From: Desulfobacter sp.
Lineage (GTDB): Bacteria; Desulfobacterota; Desulfobacteria; Desulfobacterales; Desulfobacteraceae
NCBI GenBank assembly: GCA_028768545.1
Contig: CP054838.1
Location: forward strand, 861,501-925,500
Reading direction: 5' to 3'
DNA: 64,000 nucleotides
Below the pieces are notes generated by a model that ran no database searches, was not told the origin of the DNA, and worked only from the letters and a program-made list of their open reading frames with translations. A program made the position numbers and the translations under genes. Below, one piece after another: positions 47,411 through 56,651 of the stretch. How positions within the stretch are numbered: the stretch's first letter is position 1; each line of letters begins with the position of its first letter.

Positions 47411-49570
47411 TTAATGCCGCCCCGGGGATGACTCGGGATAGAGGATTTCAGACAAATGGCGCACCTTGATCTGCCGGCCCTGTTTCATGGCCCCTCCCCG
47501 GAGCTGCATCACACAGCCCGGGCATTCCGTGGCCAGAATCTCGGCATTGCCGGCGGCCACATCCTCGAGCTTCCGGGTCATGATTTCATTGGACACACCG
47601 GGAAAATCAAGGGAAAAACTGCCCCCGAACCCGCAGCAGGTCTCTTCTTCTTGGGTGGGCAGATAAATATTGCCGGAACCTTCAATCACCTGCCGTGGAG
47701 CGCGTCTCTCCCCAAGGCCCCGGCAGAGATGACAGGGGGAATGAAAGGCGATCTTTTTGCCCGGGCAGGTTTGGGGCAAAAGGTGCGGGACACGAACCAG
47801 AAGCTGGCTGTAGGAAAGAACTTTTTTTGAAAATGCCTTGGCCCTGTCCAAAAGATCTTCCTTGAATAATTTTAACACCCCGTGCTTGAGATGGGAGGCG
47901 CAGGAAGCGCAGAGGGTGACAATATAATCCACCTCTTCCTCCGGAAAAGCGTCCCAGTTTTGAATGGCCACATCCCGGGCCGCTGCCACCTCTCCCATGC
48001 TCACGGCAGGCAGGCCGCAGCAGGTCTGGTCCATGGGAAAGATCACCTTTACCCCGGCCTGTTCAAACCCTTTCATGGCAGCCTCCAATTGTTCAGGATA
48101 TACAAAATCCTGGACACAGCCTGAAAACAGGGCGATTTTACAAACAGGCCGGTCCACCGGTGTGTTAAGTGCATCAAACCGGTCCCGGAAGGGGACTTTT
48201 GCAATGGCCGGAAGCCGCCTGAAATTATGGTCAGAAGAAAAAACCATGGGCAAATGGCGCAGATAATCACCTGTTTTTTCTTTTGTCGTCCAAGGGGCCT
48301 GGGCCAGGCTGGCGGTCCGCAGCAGGGAATGAAAAAGGGTTCTGTTTTTCAATACCCTGGCCAGAACCAAACTTTTAAGGGGATGGCCCTCTTCATCCTG
48401 AATCCTTGCATGGACCGCCTTGATCAGGGCGGGCAAATCAATGCCCGCTGCACAGACCTGCCGGCATGCCCCGCAGTTGATGCAGTTTTTAACCAGGTTT
48501 CTGGCATTTTCACGGCCGTGGAAAAAATAGGTGGTCACAAGGCCCATGGCCCCGATATAAATATGGCCCAGGCCGTGTCCGCCCACCATGCGGTAAACCG
48601 GACAGACATTGGCACAGGCCCCGCAGCGCACGCATTGAAGGATGGGAGCAAACACAGGATCCCGGGCAATCCGGGTTCTGCCGTTGTCAAGGAAAATGAG
48701 GTGCATCTAAGGGGCGTTCCGGTCACCGCTCCTGGATTCCAAAGGCCCTGTGATCCAGGTGACATAGGAGGTAATGGCCTGGCCCGTGGCATTCCGGGGC
48801 AACACCTGGTTAACAGCCAGGGCCTCATAAAGGGTGGGCAGCACCTTTTCTATCCCGGCCAGAACCACGTGAACCCGGGGCAGGGTCGTCACCAGGCGGG
48901 CATTGCCCTCGTTGGTGACAAAGCCGACAGATCCTGTTTCTGCAATCAGATAATTGGCCCCGGTAATGCCCATGTCTGCTTTAACAAATTTTTGTCTGAG
49001 CTCTTTTCTGGCCACCTTGACCAGATCCTGGATCTGAGGTGCTTGTTCTTTTCCAGTGACCTTGGAAAAAAGATCTGCCACCTGAAGTTTTGACAAATGG
49101 ATGGCCGGCAGAACCATGTGAGACGGCCCCTCTTTTCTCAGCTGGACGATCCATTCCCCAAGATCGGTTTCCGTGACCTCAAGCCCCTGGCTTTCCAGCC
49201 AGGGATTGAGTTGAATCTCTTCTGCGGTCATGGATTTGGATTTAACAATATGGCGGGACCCGGTATCTTTTGCAATCTGTGCAATTAATTGATTGGCCTC
49301 TCGTCCTGTGGCAGCCGGATGAACATGAATACCCAGCGCCCTGGCCTTGGCAGAAAATGTCTCCAGCAATTGAGTATTTTCGGCCAGGGCATGGGCCTTG
49401 ATTTCAGCCACATCACAGATCATCTGCTCTTTATCCATGCCGGCAAAGGCTTTTTTTCGGGACGATTTATAGCCAAGGGCAAAAGCATCCATGGCCTGGC
49501 GGAGAAAGGTATTTGAAAGTGCGTTATCCAGGCGGGCCTTGTAGGTGTTCATCTTTTCTTTTTTGTGCAT
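47411..49570 (-). CDS. lutB: LutA-LutB fusion, iron-sulfur lactate oxidation protein, with in-frame TAG
   Basis: One frame encodes about 719 residues with a single TAG at 48707-48709. Residues 1-287 are the LUD domain of LutB/LldF (GITGANYLIAETGSVGFVTNEGNARL, THLPRVHVVL-like TTLPRVHVVLAGIEK). After the TAG the LutB iron-sulfur part continues: MHLIFLDNGRTRI, CVRCGACANVCPVY and CINCGACRQVC. Then comes the LutA/GlcF-like CCG region (DQTCCGLPA, HSPCHL, ETCCGFGGSF). The same fusion of about 717 residues is known in Desulfovibrio. The TAG falls where Glu is expected before MHL. Because ATG follows immediately, the second part may be re-initiated as a separate protein; otherwise the gene is inactive or read through. 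Confidence 0.82.
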
Positions 49571-49572
49571 GG

Positions 49573-50172
49573 CTAATCTTCCACCAGAATAATGTGACGT
49601 TCCAAAGGCCCATGAACCCCAACGGCAAGCACCCGTTCGATATCGGCTGTCCTGCTGGCCCCGGTGATAAAGGCGGTATAGGAACCTGAACCGCTTACCA
49701 ATTCATTGAGTTCTCCGGCCATTTCAAGGGCGGTGGACCGGATTTTTGAAGTGTGGAGAATGGCCAGGTGGACTTCAGGAAGCATGGTGGAAAGCCGTGT
49801 CTCTTCTTTATTGGAGTTCAAGACCAGGGTGCCGGTGCTGGCAATACCAAAATCCATGAGGGTAATCCCCATATCAATGCCCCAAGGATAGTTACCAAGG
49901 CCCTCTTTGATCAGAACAATGCCAGGGTGAGCGCGGCATTTTGTTTCCAGAAGATGAAAGCTGGGCTCATCCAGGTTGGGTGCAGCCAAAATTTTAGTGG
50001 TTCCGGGATCCAGATCACCCGGTATATCCATGAGAGGGACTAGCAGGGGTTTGGCCAGACAGATCTCCACAGCTTTTTCAAATCCTTGATCAAGGCAATC
50101 CGCCTGATAGACACAGGTCCCGACCTGGCCGGCATTTTCTTTAAAAAGTTTGATCAGGTCCCTCATTTTCAT
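49573..50172 (-). CDS. lutC: LutC-type LUD protein
   Basis: LUD-domain protein of 199 residues: LGNYPWGIDMGITLMDFGIASTGTLVLNS (G-I-A-x-T-G-T signature), RLSTMLPEVHLAIL, and a C-terminal ITGASRTADIERVLAVGVHGPLERHIILVED, the LutC ending. It is a subunit of the L-lactate oxidising LutABC complex. Its genuine stop is TAG, 2 bp before lutAB, and dctM lies 83 bp upstream. The intact C-terminus shows TAG acts as a normal stop here. Confidence 0.93.
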   Translation of the reverse strand: MKMRDLIKLFKENAGQVGTCVYQADCLDQGFEKAVEICLAKPLLVPLMDIPGDLDPGTTKILAAPNLDEPSFHLLETKCRAHPGIVLIKEGLGNYPWGIDMGITLMDFGIASTGTLVLNSNKEETRLSTMLPEVHLAILHTSKIRSTALEMAGELNELVSGSGSYTAFITGASRTADIERVLAVGVHGPLERHIILVED

Positions 50173-50186
50173 CTGCCCTGTTCTGC

Positions 50187-50214
50187 GTCCGAAAGGGCAA
50201 AGACCCTTTCGGAC
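50187..50214 (-). promoter_or_regulatory. Intergenic hairpin between dctM and lutC
   Basis: A perfect 11-bp stem, GTCCGAAAGGG / CCCTTTCGGAC, with loop CAAAGA and no T run. It may be a processing or attenuation site that separates transporter and lut expression within the operon. Confidence 0.6.
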
Positions 50215-50255
50215 AAGAGTGTTTAATTGGGACCTAATTTATCATATTTTTTTTC

Positions 50256-51599
50256 CTATGACCCGAAAAATATGGCGGGCAGCCAGGTCACAAGACCGGG
50301 GAAAAGGCAGAGCAGCCCGATACTGACCACCTGGAGAAAAACAAAGGGAAGAATTCCCTTATAAATATGCATCATGGTATAGCCTTCAGGGGCCACCCCT
50401 TTGAAATAAAACAGGGCATACCCAAAGGGCGGGGTCAGAAAAGAGGTTTGAAGATTCACACACATGAGTATGGAAAACCAGAGGGGATTAAACCCAAGCT
50501 CCATGGCAATGGGCATGAAAATGGGCACGGTAACCAAAAGAATGGCAGCCCAGTCAATGAACATACCCATGAGAAAAACAATGGCCATCATCACGGCCAG
50601 GATAAACCAGCGGTTCATGCCCGATCCGATGAGCAGGTCCGCCACCACATCCCCCCCGCCCATGCTCAAAAATACCGTGGAAAAAAATTTTCCGCCGATA
50701 AAAAGCATCATGACCATGGCGGTGGTCCTGAGGGTGGCATAGGCAGATTCCTTGAGCACGGTAAGGGTCAGTTTTTTATTGCAGAACGCCAGAATAATGG
50801 AGCCCAACGCACCGAGCCCGGCCGCTTCCGTGGGCGTTGCCACCCCTGCCAGGATAGTGCCCATAACCGCCAGAATCAATGCCAGAGGCGGCACTAAAGA
50901 TTTAAGGGTCATGGACCATTTCTGGGCAGGGGTATAGACTGCAGCCTCCTGCTTTGAAATGGGAGGACCCAGGGTTGGGTTGAAGTTGCACCGGATAAAA
51001 ATATAGGTAAAATAAAGCCCTGCCAGGACCAGACCCGGCAAAATCGCACCGGCAAAAAGATTTCCCACCGAGGTTTCCTTCATACCGGTGAGCCCGCCGT
51101 AAACCACCATCATGATCGAGGGGGGAATCAGGATTCCCAGGGTGCCCGATGCACAGATGATACCCGCGGTCAGCTCTTTTTGGTATCCTTTGTTGATCAG
51201 GGCAGGGGTTGCCAGAAGCCCCATGGCCACAACCGATGCCCCGATAATCCCGGTGGTGGCGGCAAATACCGTGCAGACCACCACAACAGCCAGGCCGAGT
51301 CCGCCTTTAATCCCTCCCAGCACCACGTACAAAGATTCAAACAACGCATCCGAGACCTTGGACCGGTCCAGCAACTGTGCCATGAGAATAAACAGAGGAA
51401 TCGCCACCAGGGTATAATTATTCATCAGTCCCCAGGCATTGTTGACAAACATGTCAAAGAGCATGGGAAGGGAAAATCCATTATCGATAAGGCCGAACAG
51501 GGTGGCCACTGCTACCAGGGTATAGGCCAGAGGGTGGCCAAAAATAATGGCCAGGATAAGGGTGGCAAACATGGCCACAGTCATGAATTCAAGACTCAT
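50256..51599 (-). CDS. dctM: TRAP transporter large permease (DctM)
   Basis: Twelve-segment permease of 447 residues with DctM signatures: FILMAQLLDRSKVSDALFES, GIIGASVVAMGLLATPALIN, ASGTLGILIPPSIMMVVYG, GVATPTEAAGLGALG and LLVTVPIFMPIAMELGFNPLWFSILMCVNLQTSFLTPPFG. With DctQ and DctP it imports a carboxylate using the sodium or proton gradient. Its place before lutC suggests lactate or another 2-hydroxy acid. Confidence 0.94.
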   Translation of the reverse strand: MSLEFMTVAMFATLILAIIFGHPLAYTLVAVATLFGLIDNGFSLPMLFDMFVNNAWGLMNNYTLVAIPLFILMAQLLDRSKVSDALFESLYVVLGGIKGGLGLAVVVVCTVFAATTGIIGASVVAMGLLATPALINKGYQKELTAGIICASGTLGILIPPSIMMVVYGGLTGMKETSVGNLFAGAILPGLVLAGLYFTYIFIRCNFNPTLGPPISKQEAAVYTPAQKWSMTLKSLVPPLALILAVMGTILAGVATPTEAAGLGALGSIILAFCNKKLTLTVLKESAYATLRTTAMVMMLFIGGKFFSTVFLSMGGGDVVADLLIGSGMNRWFILAVMMAIVFLMGMFIDWAAILLVTVPIFMPIAMELGFNPLWFSILMCVNLQTSFLTPPFGYALFYFKGVAPEGYTMMHIYKGILPFVFLQVVSIGLLCLFPGLVTWLPAIFFGS

Positions 51600-51610
51600 G
51601 GAAAATTTCC

Positions 51611-52105
51611 TTAATTTTTAAACGCATTGATATCTTTAAACAAATTCGCGATGCCCTGGATGAGCAGAAGGGCAAAGCAAAGGGCCATGAGGATCTTCAG
51701 GGGCCAGATGGGCGGGGCCCAGGAGGTGGGATTCACTTCTAGGCCGGAAAAGGAGACATATGCATACTTGACCGACCAGAAGGTCATGCACAAAAAGACC
51801 GGCATGAAAAAAACCAGGTTGGTCAAAATCCTCAAAAAAATCTGGATCTTTTCAGGGGCAAGTGCCGTAAAAATATCAACCTTGACATGGCCGTCATATG
51901 CATCGGTATAGGCCAGCCCGAACATGTAATGAAGACCGTATAAAAAGGTAGTAGCCTCAAATCCCCAGGTGGTGGGGGCGTTAAACGCATAACGCATAAA
52001 CACCTCATATACCACCACAATGAGCAGGGGATAGATGAGCAGGGAGGTGAGGTCTCCCTCTTTTTTGATCATGCGTTCCAAGCGGTTTGACAGGGTTTCC
52101 AACAT
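51611..52105 (-). CDS. dctQ: TRAP transporter small permease (DctQ)
   Basis: Four-segment protein of 164 residues: LTSLLIYPLLIVVVYEVFMRYAFNAPTTWGFEATTFLYG (R-Y-x-F-N-x-P-x-x-W signature), DAYDGHVKVDIF, then two more segments. It lies 11 bp before dctM and about 170 bp after dctP, separated from the latter by a hairpin. Confidence 0.93.
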   Translation of the reverse strand: MLETLSNRLERMIKKEGDLTSLLIYPLLIVVVYEVFMRYAFNAPTTWGFEATTFLYGLHYMFGLAYTDAYDGHVKVDIFTALAPEKIQIFLRILTNLVFFMPVFLCMTFWSVKYAYVSFSGLEVNPTSWAPPIWPLKILMALCFALLLIQGIANLFKDINAFKN

Positions 52106-52160
52106 GGGTATGTCCTTTATCGGAAATTTAATTCTTTAAGTTAGTCAAAATTTAAATGGC

Positions 52161-52213
52161 GGCCCGGCAGCCTGTGTTATACCGGGATGGTTTATGTTAA
52201 AGGCTGCCGGGCC
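52161..52213 (-). promoter_or_regulatory. Hairpin between dctP and dctQ
   Basis: A perfect 13-bp inverted repeat, GGCCCGGCAGCCT and AGGCTGCCGGGCC, with a 27-base loop. Such a stable stem directly after a binding-protein gene usually protects its mRNA or reduces read-through, giving more DctP than DctQM. It has no clear T run. Confidence 0.65.
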
Positions 52214-52272
52214 GTGCAGGCCGTTAAAGCCAGGCGGGCCTGAACTCCAGGCCTGCCTGGGCAAACTGCCTG

Positions 52273-53424
52273 TTATTCGTGGGTTTTTCCGCCCACATAG
52301 GTCTCATAGGGCCAGGGGGCGACCCCGCCCCTTGCCTCTCTCCAGTCTGCGTAATCCTTGATAAAGGCCTCCTGTGAATCCAGGGCCTTTTTCACGTCAG
52401 GATATTTGGCCTTGACCGAATCCAGGTATTGTTTGGTAATTTTTCTAAACTCAATCCGGGTGGCCTTGTCCATGGTGACAAACTCTACCTTTTCCTTGAA
52501 CAGACGGATGGCTTTTGCATTCAGGCCGTTGATCCAGTTGTAGCTCCAAAGCTGGGTTTCCTTGGCACAAATCTGGACAATCCATTTAAGATCCTGGGGA
52601 AGCGCGTTCCAGGCTTTTTGGTTGAAAATCACATCACATTGAAAGGCGGGCTGATGAACCCCCGGCTGGATGGCGTATTTGGTAATCTCATCAAACCCCA
52701 TGGGATAATTAATGGCAGGGGTGGAATATTCCGCCGCATCAATAACGCCCCGCTCAAGGGCCAGGTAGACCTCGCCTCCGGGAAGGGGAGAGACCGATGC
52801 ACCCAGGGTGTTCATGATATCCATGTACCAGCCCGGGGTCCTGATGCGCATGCCTTTGAAATCTTCCATTTTCACGGCTTTTTTATTGGAAAACAAGCCC
52901 ATTTCCTGGCCGGTCTGCCCTGCGGGCAGTGCATAGAGGCCATGCTGGGCATAGAGTTCTTGAAGCATCTCAAGACCGCCCCGTTCATAAAGCCAGATAT
53001 TATACCCTTCTGCATCCAGGCCAAAGGGGACTGAACCATAGGCGACAAAGGCCTCGTTTTTTCCCTTCCAGTACAAAGGAGAGCCGTGGGCCAGCTGGGC
53101 AGACCCCATGGACACGGAATCAAAGGTCTGGTTGGCCGGAACCAGTTCTCCGGCGGAAAAGGGCTTGATATCCAGGCGGCCGGCAGATGCCAGGCGGACA
53201 GAGTCGGCAAAATGGACGGCGATATCGTAAAAGAGCAGTCCCTTGGACCAGGGCATGACCATTTTCCATCGGATCTTTTCATCAGAGGTCTTAAAGCTTA
53301 CCCGTTTTGCTGATTTATGGCGGGGGTCTTCTCCGAATTTCTCACGTTTGCCGGCATGGGCATTGCCGCAGATAAAAACAAATGCCATCAGGCAGGCTGC
53401 CAGAATCGTCAATCCTTTTTTCAT
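52273..53424 (-). CDS. dctP: TRAP transporter substrate-binding protein (DctP)
   Basis: Exported binding protein of 383 residues: signal peptide MKKGLTILAACLMAFVFICG followed by NAHA, WKMVMPWSKGLLFYDIAVHFADSV, the Arg-containing FKGMRIRTPGW, GGEVYLALERGVIDAAEYSTPAINYPMG and DLKWIVQICAKE. The insertion around YSTPAINYPMGFDEITKYAI resembles the TakP/lactate-binding group that acts on 2-hydroxy or 2-oxo acids. ATG 53424 has GGAGG five bases upstream. It is the first gene of dctPQM-lutC-lutAB. Confidence 0.93.
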   Translation of the reverse strand: MKKGLTILAACLMAFVFICGNAHAGKREKFGEDPRHKSAKRVSFKTSDEKIRWKMVMPWSKGLLFYDIAVHFADSVRLASAGRLDIKPFSAGELVPANQTFDSVSMGSAQLAHGSPLYWKGKNEAFVAYGSVPFGLDAEGYNIWLYERGGLEMLQELYAQHGLYALPAGQTGQEMGLFSNKKAVKMEDFKGMRIRTPGWYMDIMNTLGASVSPLPGGEVYLALERGVIDAAEYSTPAINYPMGFDEITKYAIQPGVHQPAFQCDVIFNQKAWNALPQDLKWIVQICAKETQLWSYNWINGLNAKAIRLFKEKVEFVTMDKATRIEFRKITKQYLDSVKAKYPDVKKALDSQEAFIKDYADWREARGGVAPWPYETYVGGKTHE

Positions 53425-53591
53425 CTTTTCCTCCATCTTAAAATTGCCTCAAGGTAAACCGTTAAATTATGGTGTATCCATCTTTATAAACCTGTTGCGC
53501 GTCTAACCCTGCAGCCTCCTTTCCCGGATCCTTGCCAAAGAATTCCAGCAAACCAATTTTCAGAAAACAAAAAAAAATACAATCAATCACT

Positions 53592-53606
53592 TTGGTATGA
53601 CCAATA
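53592..53606. promoter_or_regulatory. Putative GntR/LldR-type operator 1
   Basis: TTTGGTATGACCAAT is a near-perfect palindrome of the form GGT-N3-ACC used by FadR-subfamily GntR proteins. It is followed by ATTAAAA, as is operator 2. It lies 168 bp upstream of dctP in the divergent 402-bp control region, which otherwise is AT-rich with no gene. Confidence 0.7.
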
Positions 53607-53793
53607 TTAAAAGCCTGGAATATTATTTGTCAAGAAAAAAATAATATTCGGTTTGTTTTTTTGTACGGCTTTTGATATATAAAAGTTTATCCTATAATTT
53701 CAATTGGTTTTAATGGTCAGTACTGTACCCAGCCAGGAAAGGTAAGACCATGATAGGTTGTACCGAAAAACAATAGACCCCATTGGTTTTGCA

Positions 53794-53808
53794 ATTGGTA
53801 ATACCAAT
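53794..53808. promoter_or_regulatory. Putative GntR/LldR-type operator 2
   Basis: ATTGGTAATACCAAT is a perfect palindrome of the form GGT-N3-ACC, followed by ATTAAAA as in operator 1. It lies 19 bp before the glcD start, where a bound repressor would block transcription or early elongation. The likely ligand-responsive protein is the GntR product of the same operon. Confidence 0.75.
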
Positions 53809-53826
53809 ATTAAAAAGGACAAAAAC

Positions 53827-55215
53827 ATGATCAGTCAACCCATCATCAACAAATTAAGAGAAGTGCTTGGCCCGCAAAATGTTATGACAGAAAAAGAGGA
53901 CATGCTCACCTATTCCTATGATGCAACGGTTCTTGATGCCCAGATGCCCGGAGCCGTTGTCATACCGGCCAACACAGAAGAAATCGGCCAAATTGTTCTT
54001 GTCTGCCATGAAAATAAGATCCCCTTAACGGTCCGGGGATCCGGGACCAATCTATCCGGGGGCACCATTCCGGAACGATCCGGCATTGTCATGCTCACAG
54101 GACGGCTGAACAAGATCATAGACATCAATGAAACAGATATGTATGCTGTGGTCCAGCCCGGGGTGGTCACGGCAGACCTTGCAGCGGCGGTGGAGGCAAA
54201 AGGACTTTTCTACCCTCCGGACCCCGGCTCCCAGGCCGTGTCCACCTTGGGGGGAAATGTGGCGGAAAATGCAGGCGGACTGCGGGGGCTTAAATACGGG
54301 GTAACCAAAGATTATGTCATGGGGTTAAAATTCTTTGATGCCCAGGGCAACTATGTGAAAACAGGATCAAGAACGGTGAAGTGTGCAACCGGGTATAATT
54401 TAACAGGGCTGATGGTGGGTTCAGAAGGCACGCTCGGGGTGCTGAATGAAATCGTTTTAAAACTCATCCCCCTGCCCAGGGCCAGAAAATCAATGGTGGC
54501 GGTTTATGACACCATTGAAAAGGCATCTGAAACCGTGGCGGCCATCATTGCGGCCAGGATCGTTCCGGCCACCCTTGAAATCCTGGACAATTTTACCATC
54601 CGGGCGGTTGAAGATTTTTCCAGGGCAGGCCTTCCCGTGGATGCGGCTGCCCTGCTCCTCATTGAAGTGGACGGTCACCCGGCCGTGGTTGAAGAAGAAG
54701 GGGAAAAAGTGGAAATCCTGTGTAAAAAACAGGGAGCCAAAAGTATTGATGTGGCCCGGACCGATGCCCAGCGTGATAAAATCTGGGCGGCCAGACGGTC
54801 TGCACTGTCAGCCTTGGCCAAACTCAAACCCACCCTGGTGCTCGAGGACGCCACCGTGCCCCGAAGTAAAATCCCGGAGATGGTAAGATCTCTCCAAACG
54901 ATTGCATCCAAGTACAAAATTGATATCGGCACATTCGGCCATGCAGGGGATGGGAACCTTCACCCCACCATTCTTACGGACAAGCGGAATACAGAGGAAT
55001 TTTCAAGGGTGGAAGCCGCCATTGAAGAAATTTTCGATAACGCCCTGGCCCTTGGGGGCACCCTGTCCGGGGAGCACGGCACAGGCATTGCCAAGGCCCC
55101 GTTCCTGGAAAAAGAATCTGGATACTCTTCCATTCTTTTTTCCAGAAAACTAAGATCTGCCCTGGACCCGAACAACATACTCAACCCGGGAAAAATCACG
55201 GGTGTGTCAGATTAA
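53827..55215 (+). CDS. glcD: FAD-linked D-lactate/glycolate dehydrogenase subunit (GlcD/Dld-II type)
   Basis: FAD-binding PCMH-type oxidoreductase of 462 residues: PLTVRGSGTNLSGGTIPERSGIV (FAD pyrophosphate site), YPPDPGSQAVSTLGGNVAENAGG, GLMVGSEGTLGVLNEI, and the C-terminal GTFGHAGDGNLHPTIL and GTLSGEHGTGIAKAPFL. It oxidises a 2-hydroxy acid; in sulfate reducers the homologue beside lut genes is regarded as D-lactate dehydrogenase. ATG 53827 is preferred because homology starts there and the earlier GTG region overlaps operator 2. glcF follows 47 bp later. Confidence 0.92.
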   Translation: MISQPIINKLREVLGPQNVMTEKEDMLTYSYDATVLDAQMPGAVVIPANTEEIGQIVLVCHENKIPLTVRGSGTNLSGGTIPERSGIVMLTGRLNKIIDINETDMYAVVQPGVVTADLAAAVEAKGLFYPPDPGSQAVSTLGGNVAENAGGLRGLKYGVTKDYVMGLKFFDAQGNYVKTGSRTVKCATGYNLTGLMVGSEGTLGVLNEIVLKLIPLPRARKSMVAVYDTIEKASETVAAIIAARIVPATLEILDNFTIRAVEDFSRAGLPVDAAALLLIEVDGHPAVVEEEGEKVEILCKKQGAKSIDVARTDAQRDKIWAARRSALSALAKLKPTLVLEDATVPRSKIPEMVRSLQTIASKYKIDIGTFGHAGDGNLHPTILTDKRNTEEFSRVEAAIEEIFDNALALGGTLSGEHGTGIAKAPFLEKESGYSSILFSRKLRSALDPNNILNPGKITGVSD

Positions 55216-55262
55216 AAACGTGGCATAAAAAAATAATCTTCTCAGATTTAGGTATAAATATT

Positions 55263-56573
55263 ATGGCAAATATGAGTGAACTGGCAAATTCAGTTAAAGA
55301 ACTTGAAGAACAATTGGTGACCTGTATCAGGTGCGGTATGTGTCAGTCGGTCTGCCCCCTGTTTGAACAAACCCGCAAAGAAGCGGATGTGGCAAGGGGA
55401 AAGCTGGCCCTGCTCACAGGGCTTATGGAAAATGTTTTTTCCGATCCCGACGGGGTAGACCAGCGCCTGAATCAGTGTCTTCTCTGCGGGTCCTGCGCTG
55501 CAAACTGCCCCTCAGGGGTGAATGTCCTGGAAATTTTCATCAAGGCCCGGGCCATTTTAACCGAGTACAGGGGGCTGTCCCCGGCCAAAAAACTGATATT
55601 CAAAAAAATGCTGGCCCACCCGGGCAGGTTTGACACCCTGGTGGAATGGGCAGGTAAATTCCAGGGACTGTTTACCAAATCAGACGCCAATGCCCAGGGG
55701 ACCTCCTGTGCCCGGCTGGTATCCCCCCTTCTGGCCCATCGGCATTTTCTGCCCCTGGCTGACACCCCCTTTCACAAAGAACTCCCGAACCAGGGTCTGA
55801 AAACAAAGGAAAAACAGATCAGGGCAGCCCTATTTACCGGCTGCCTCATTGACAAGGTCTTTCCCAACATTGCCCGGTCCGTGATTCAGGTTCTCGATCA
55901 CCATGGGGTGGGGATTACCATCCCGTCCGGCCAGGGATGCTGCGGAATTCCAGCTCTGGCCTCGGGGGACAGGGATACCTTTACACGGCTTGTGGACCAC
56001 CATCTTGCCCTGTTTGAAAAAGAAAATTTTAATATCTTGGTCACGGCCTGTGCCACCTGCACATCCACCATTAAAAAATTATGGCCCGCGATATACAAAA
56101 ATCCGGATTCAGGGATCAAAAAAAGACTGGACGACCTGGCCGCCAAAACCATGGACATCACCCAGTTTCTCGTGGACCGGGTGGCGCCTGATGTTTTCTC
56201 AAAACCCCATTTGAACCCCACCGGAGAGGTCGTTACCTATCATGATCCCTGCCATCTGAAAAAATCCCTGGGCGTGGCATCCCAGCCCAGAACGCTGATC
56301 AAGGCAGCAGGCCACACCCTTGTGGAGATGAACGGATCGGATAAATGCTGCGGCATGGGAGGCAGCTTTAATGTATACCACTATGATCTTTCAGCTGCCA
56401 TCGGCAAGCTCAAACAGGAGAATATCGTTGATACGAACTGCACCACCCTTGCCACAGGCTGCCCTGCCTGCATGATGCAAATCTCGGACATGCTGGCAAA
56501 ACACAAGGCCGAGGTCAGGGTCTGTCATCCCATTGAACTCTACTCCCAGGCGCTGAACAAGAAAAAACCTTGA
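55263..56573 (+). CDS. glcF: Iron-sulfur subunit of D-lactate/glycolate dehydrogenase (GlcF type)
   Basis: Protein of 436 residues with two 4Fe-4S motifs (CIRCGMCQSVCP near residue 20 and CLLCGSCAANCP near 75) and two CCG-type domains (GQGCCGIPAL, TACATCTSTIK, YHDPCHLKK and DKCCGMGGSF). It passes electrons from GlcD to the quinone or redox pool. It lies 47 bp after glcD and before the GntR gene. Confidence 0.94.
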   Translation: MANMSELANSVKELEEQLVTCIRCGMCQSVCPLFEQTRKEADVARGKLALLTGLMENVFSDPDGVDQRLNQCLLCGSCAANCPSGVNVLEIFIKARAILTEYRGLSPAKKLIFKKMLAHPGRFDTLVEWAGKFQGLFTKSDANAQGTSCARLVSPLLAHRHFLPLADTPFHKELPNQGLKTKEKQIRAALFTGCLIDKVFPNIARSVIQVLDHHGVGITIPSGQGCCGIPALASGDRDTFTRLVDHHLALFEKENFNILVTACATCTSTIKKLWPAIYKNPDSGIKKRLDDLAAKTMDITQFLVDRVAPDVFSKPHLNPTGEVVTYHDPCHLKKSLGVASQPRTLIKAAGHTLVEMNGSDKCCGMGGSFNVYHYDLSAAIGKLKQENIVDTNCTTLATGCPACMMQISDMLAKHKAEVRVCHPIELYSQALNKKKP

Positions 56574-56651
56574 TATCGATAATTGAATGTTTAATACTGT
56601 CAATTTTAAAGTTAAATGCCAAACTTGCACCGGAAAAATTATAAAAGACCA

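Noticed and set aside
47287..47469. 60-codon frame between the ABC operon and lutAB
   Set aside because: It starts next to the likely lut terminator and runs antisense into lutAB; AGGAGG lies inside the frame, after its ATG, so it does not support that start.
22599..48709. Genome-wide recoding of TAG as pyrrolysine
   Set aside because: surE, motA and lutC appear to end normally in TAG, other broken genes have TAA or TGA stops and frameshifts, and no pyl genes are in the window. Left only as a testable idea for the three TAG-only lesions.
48227..49093. 288-codon open frame antisense to lutAB
   Set aside because: It spans the lutAB TAG region only by chance; the sense strand carries conserved LUD and iron-sulfur motifs.
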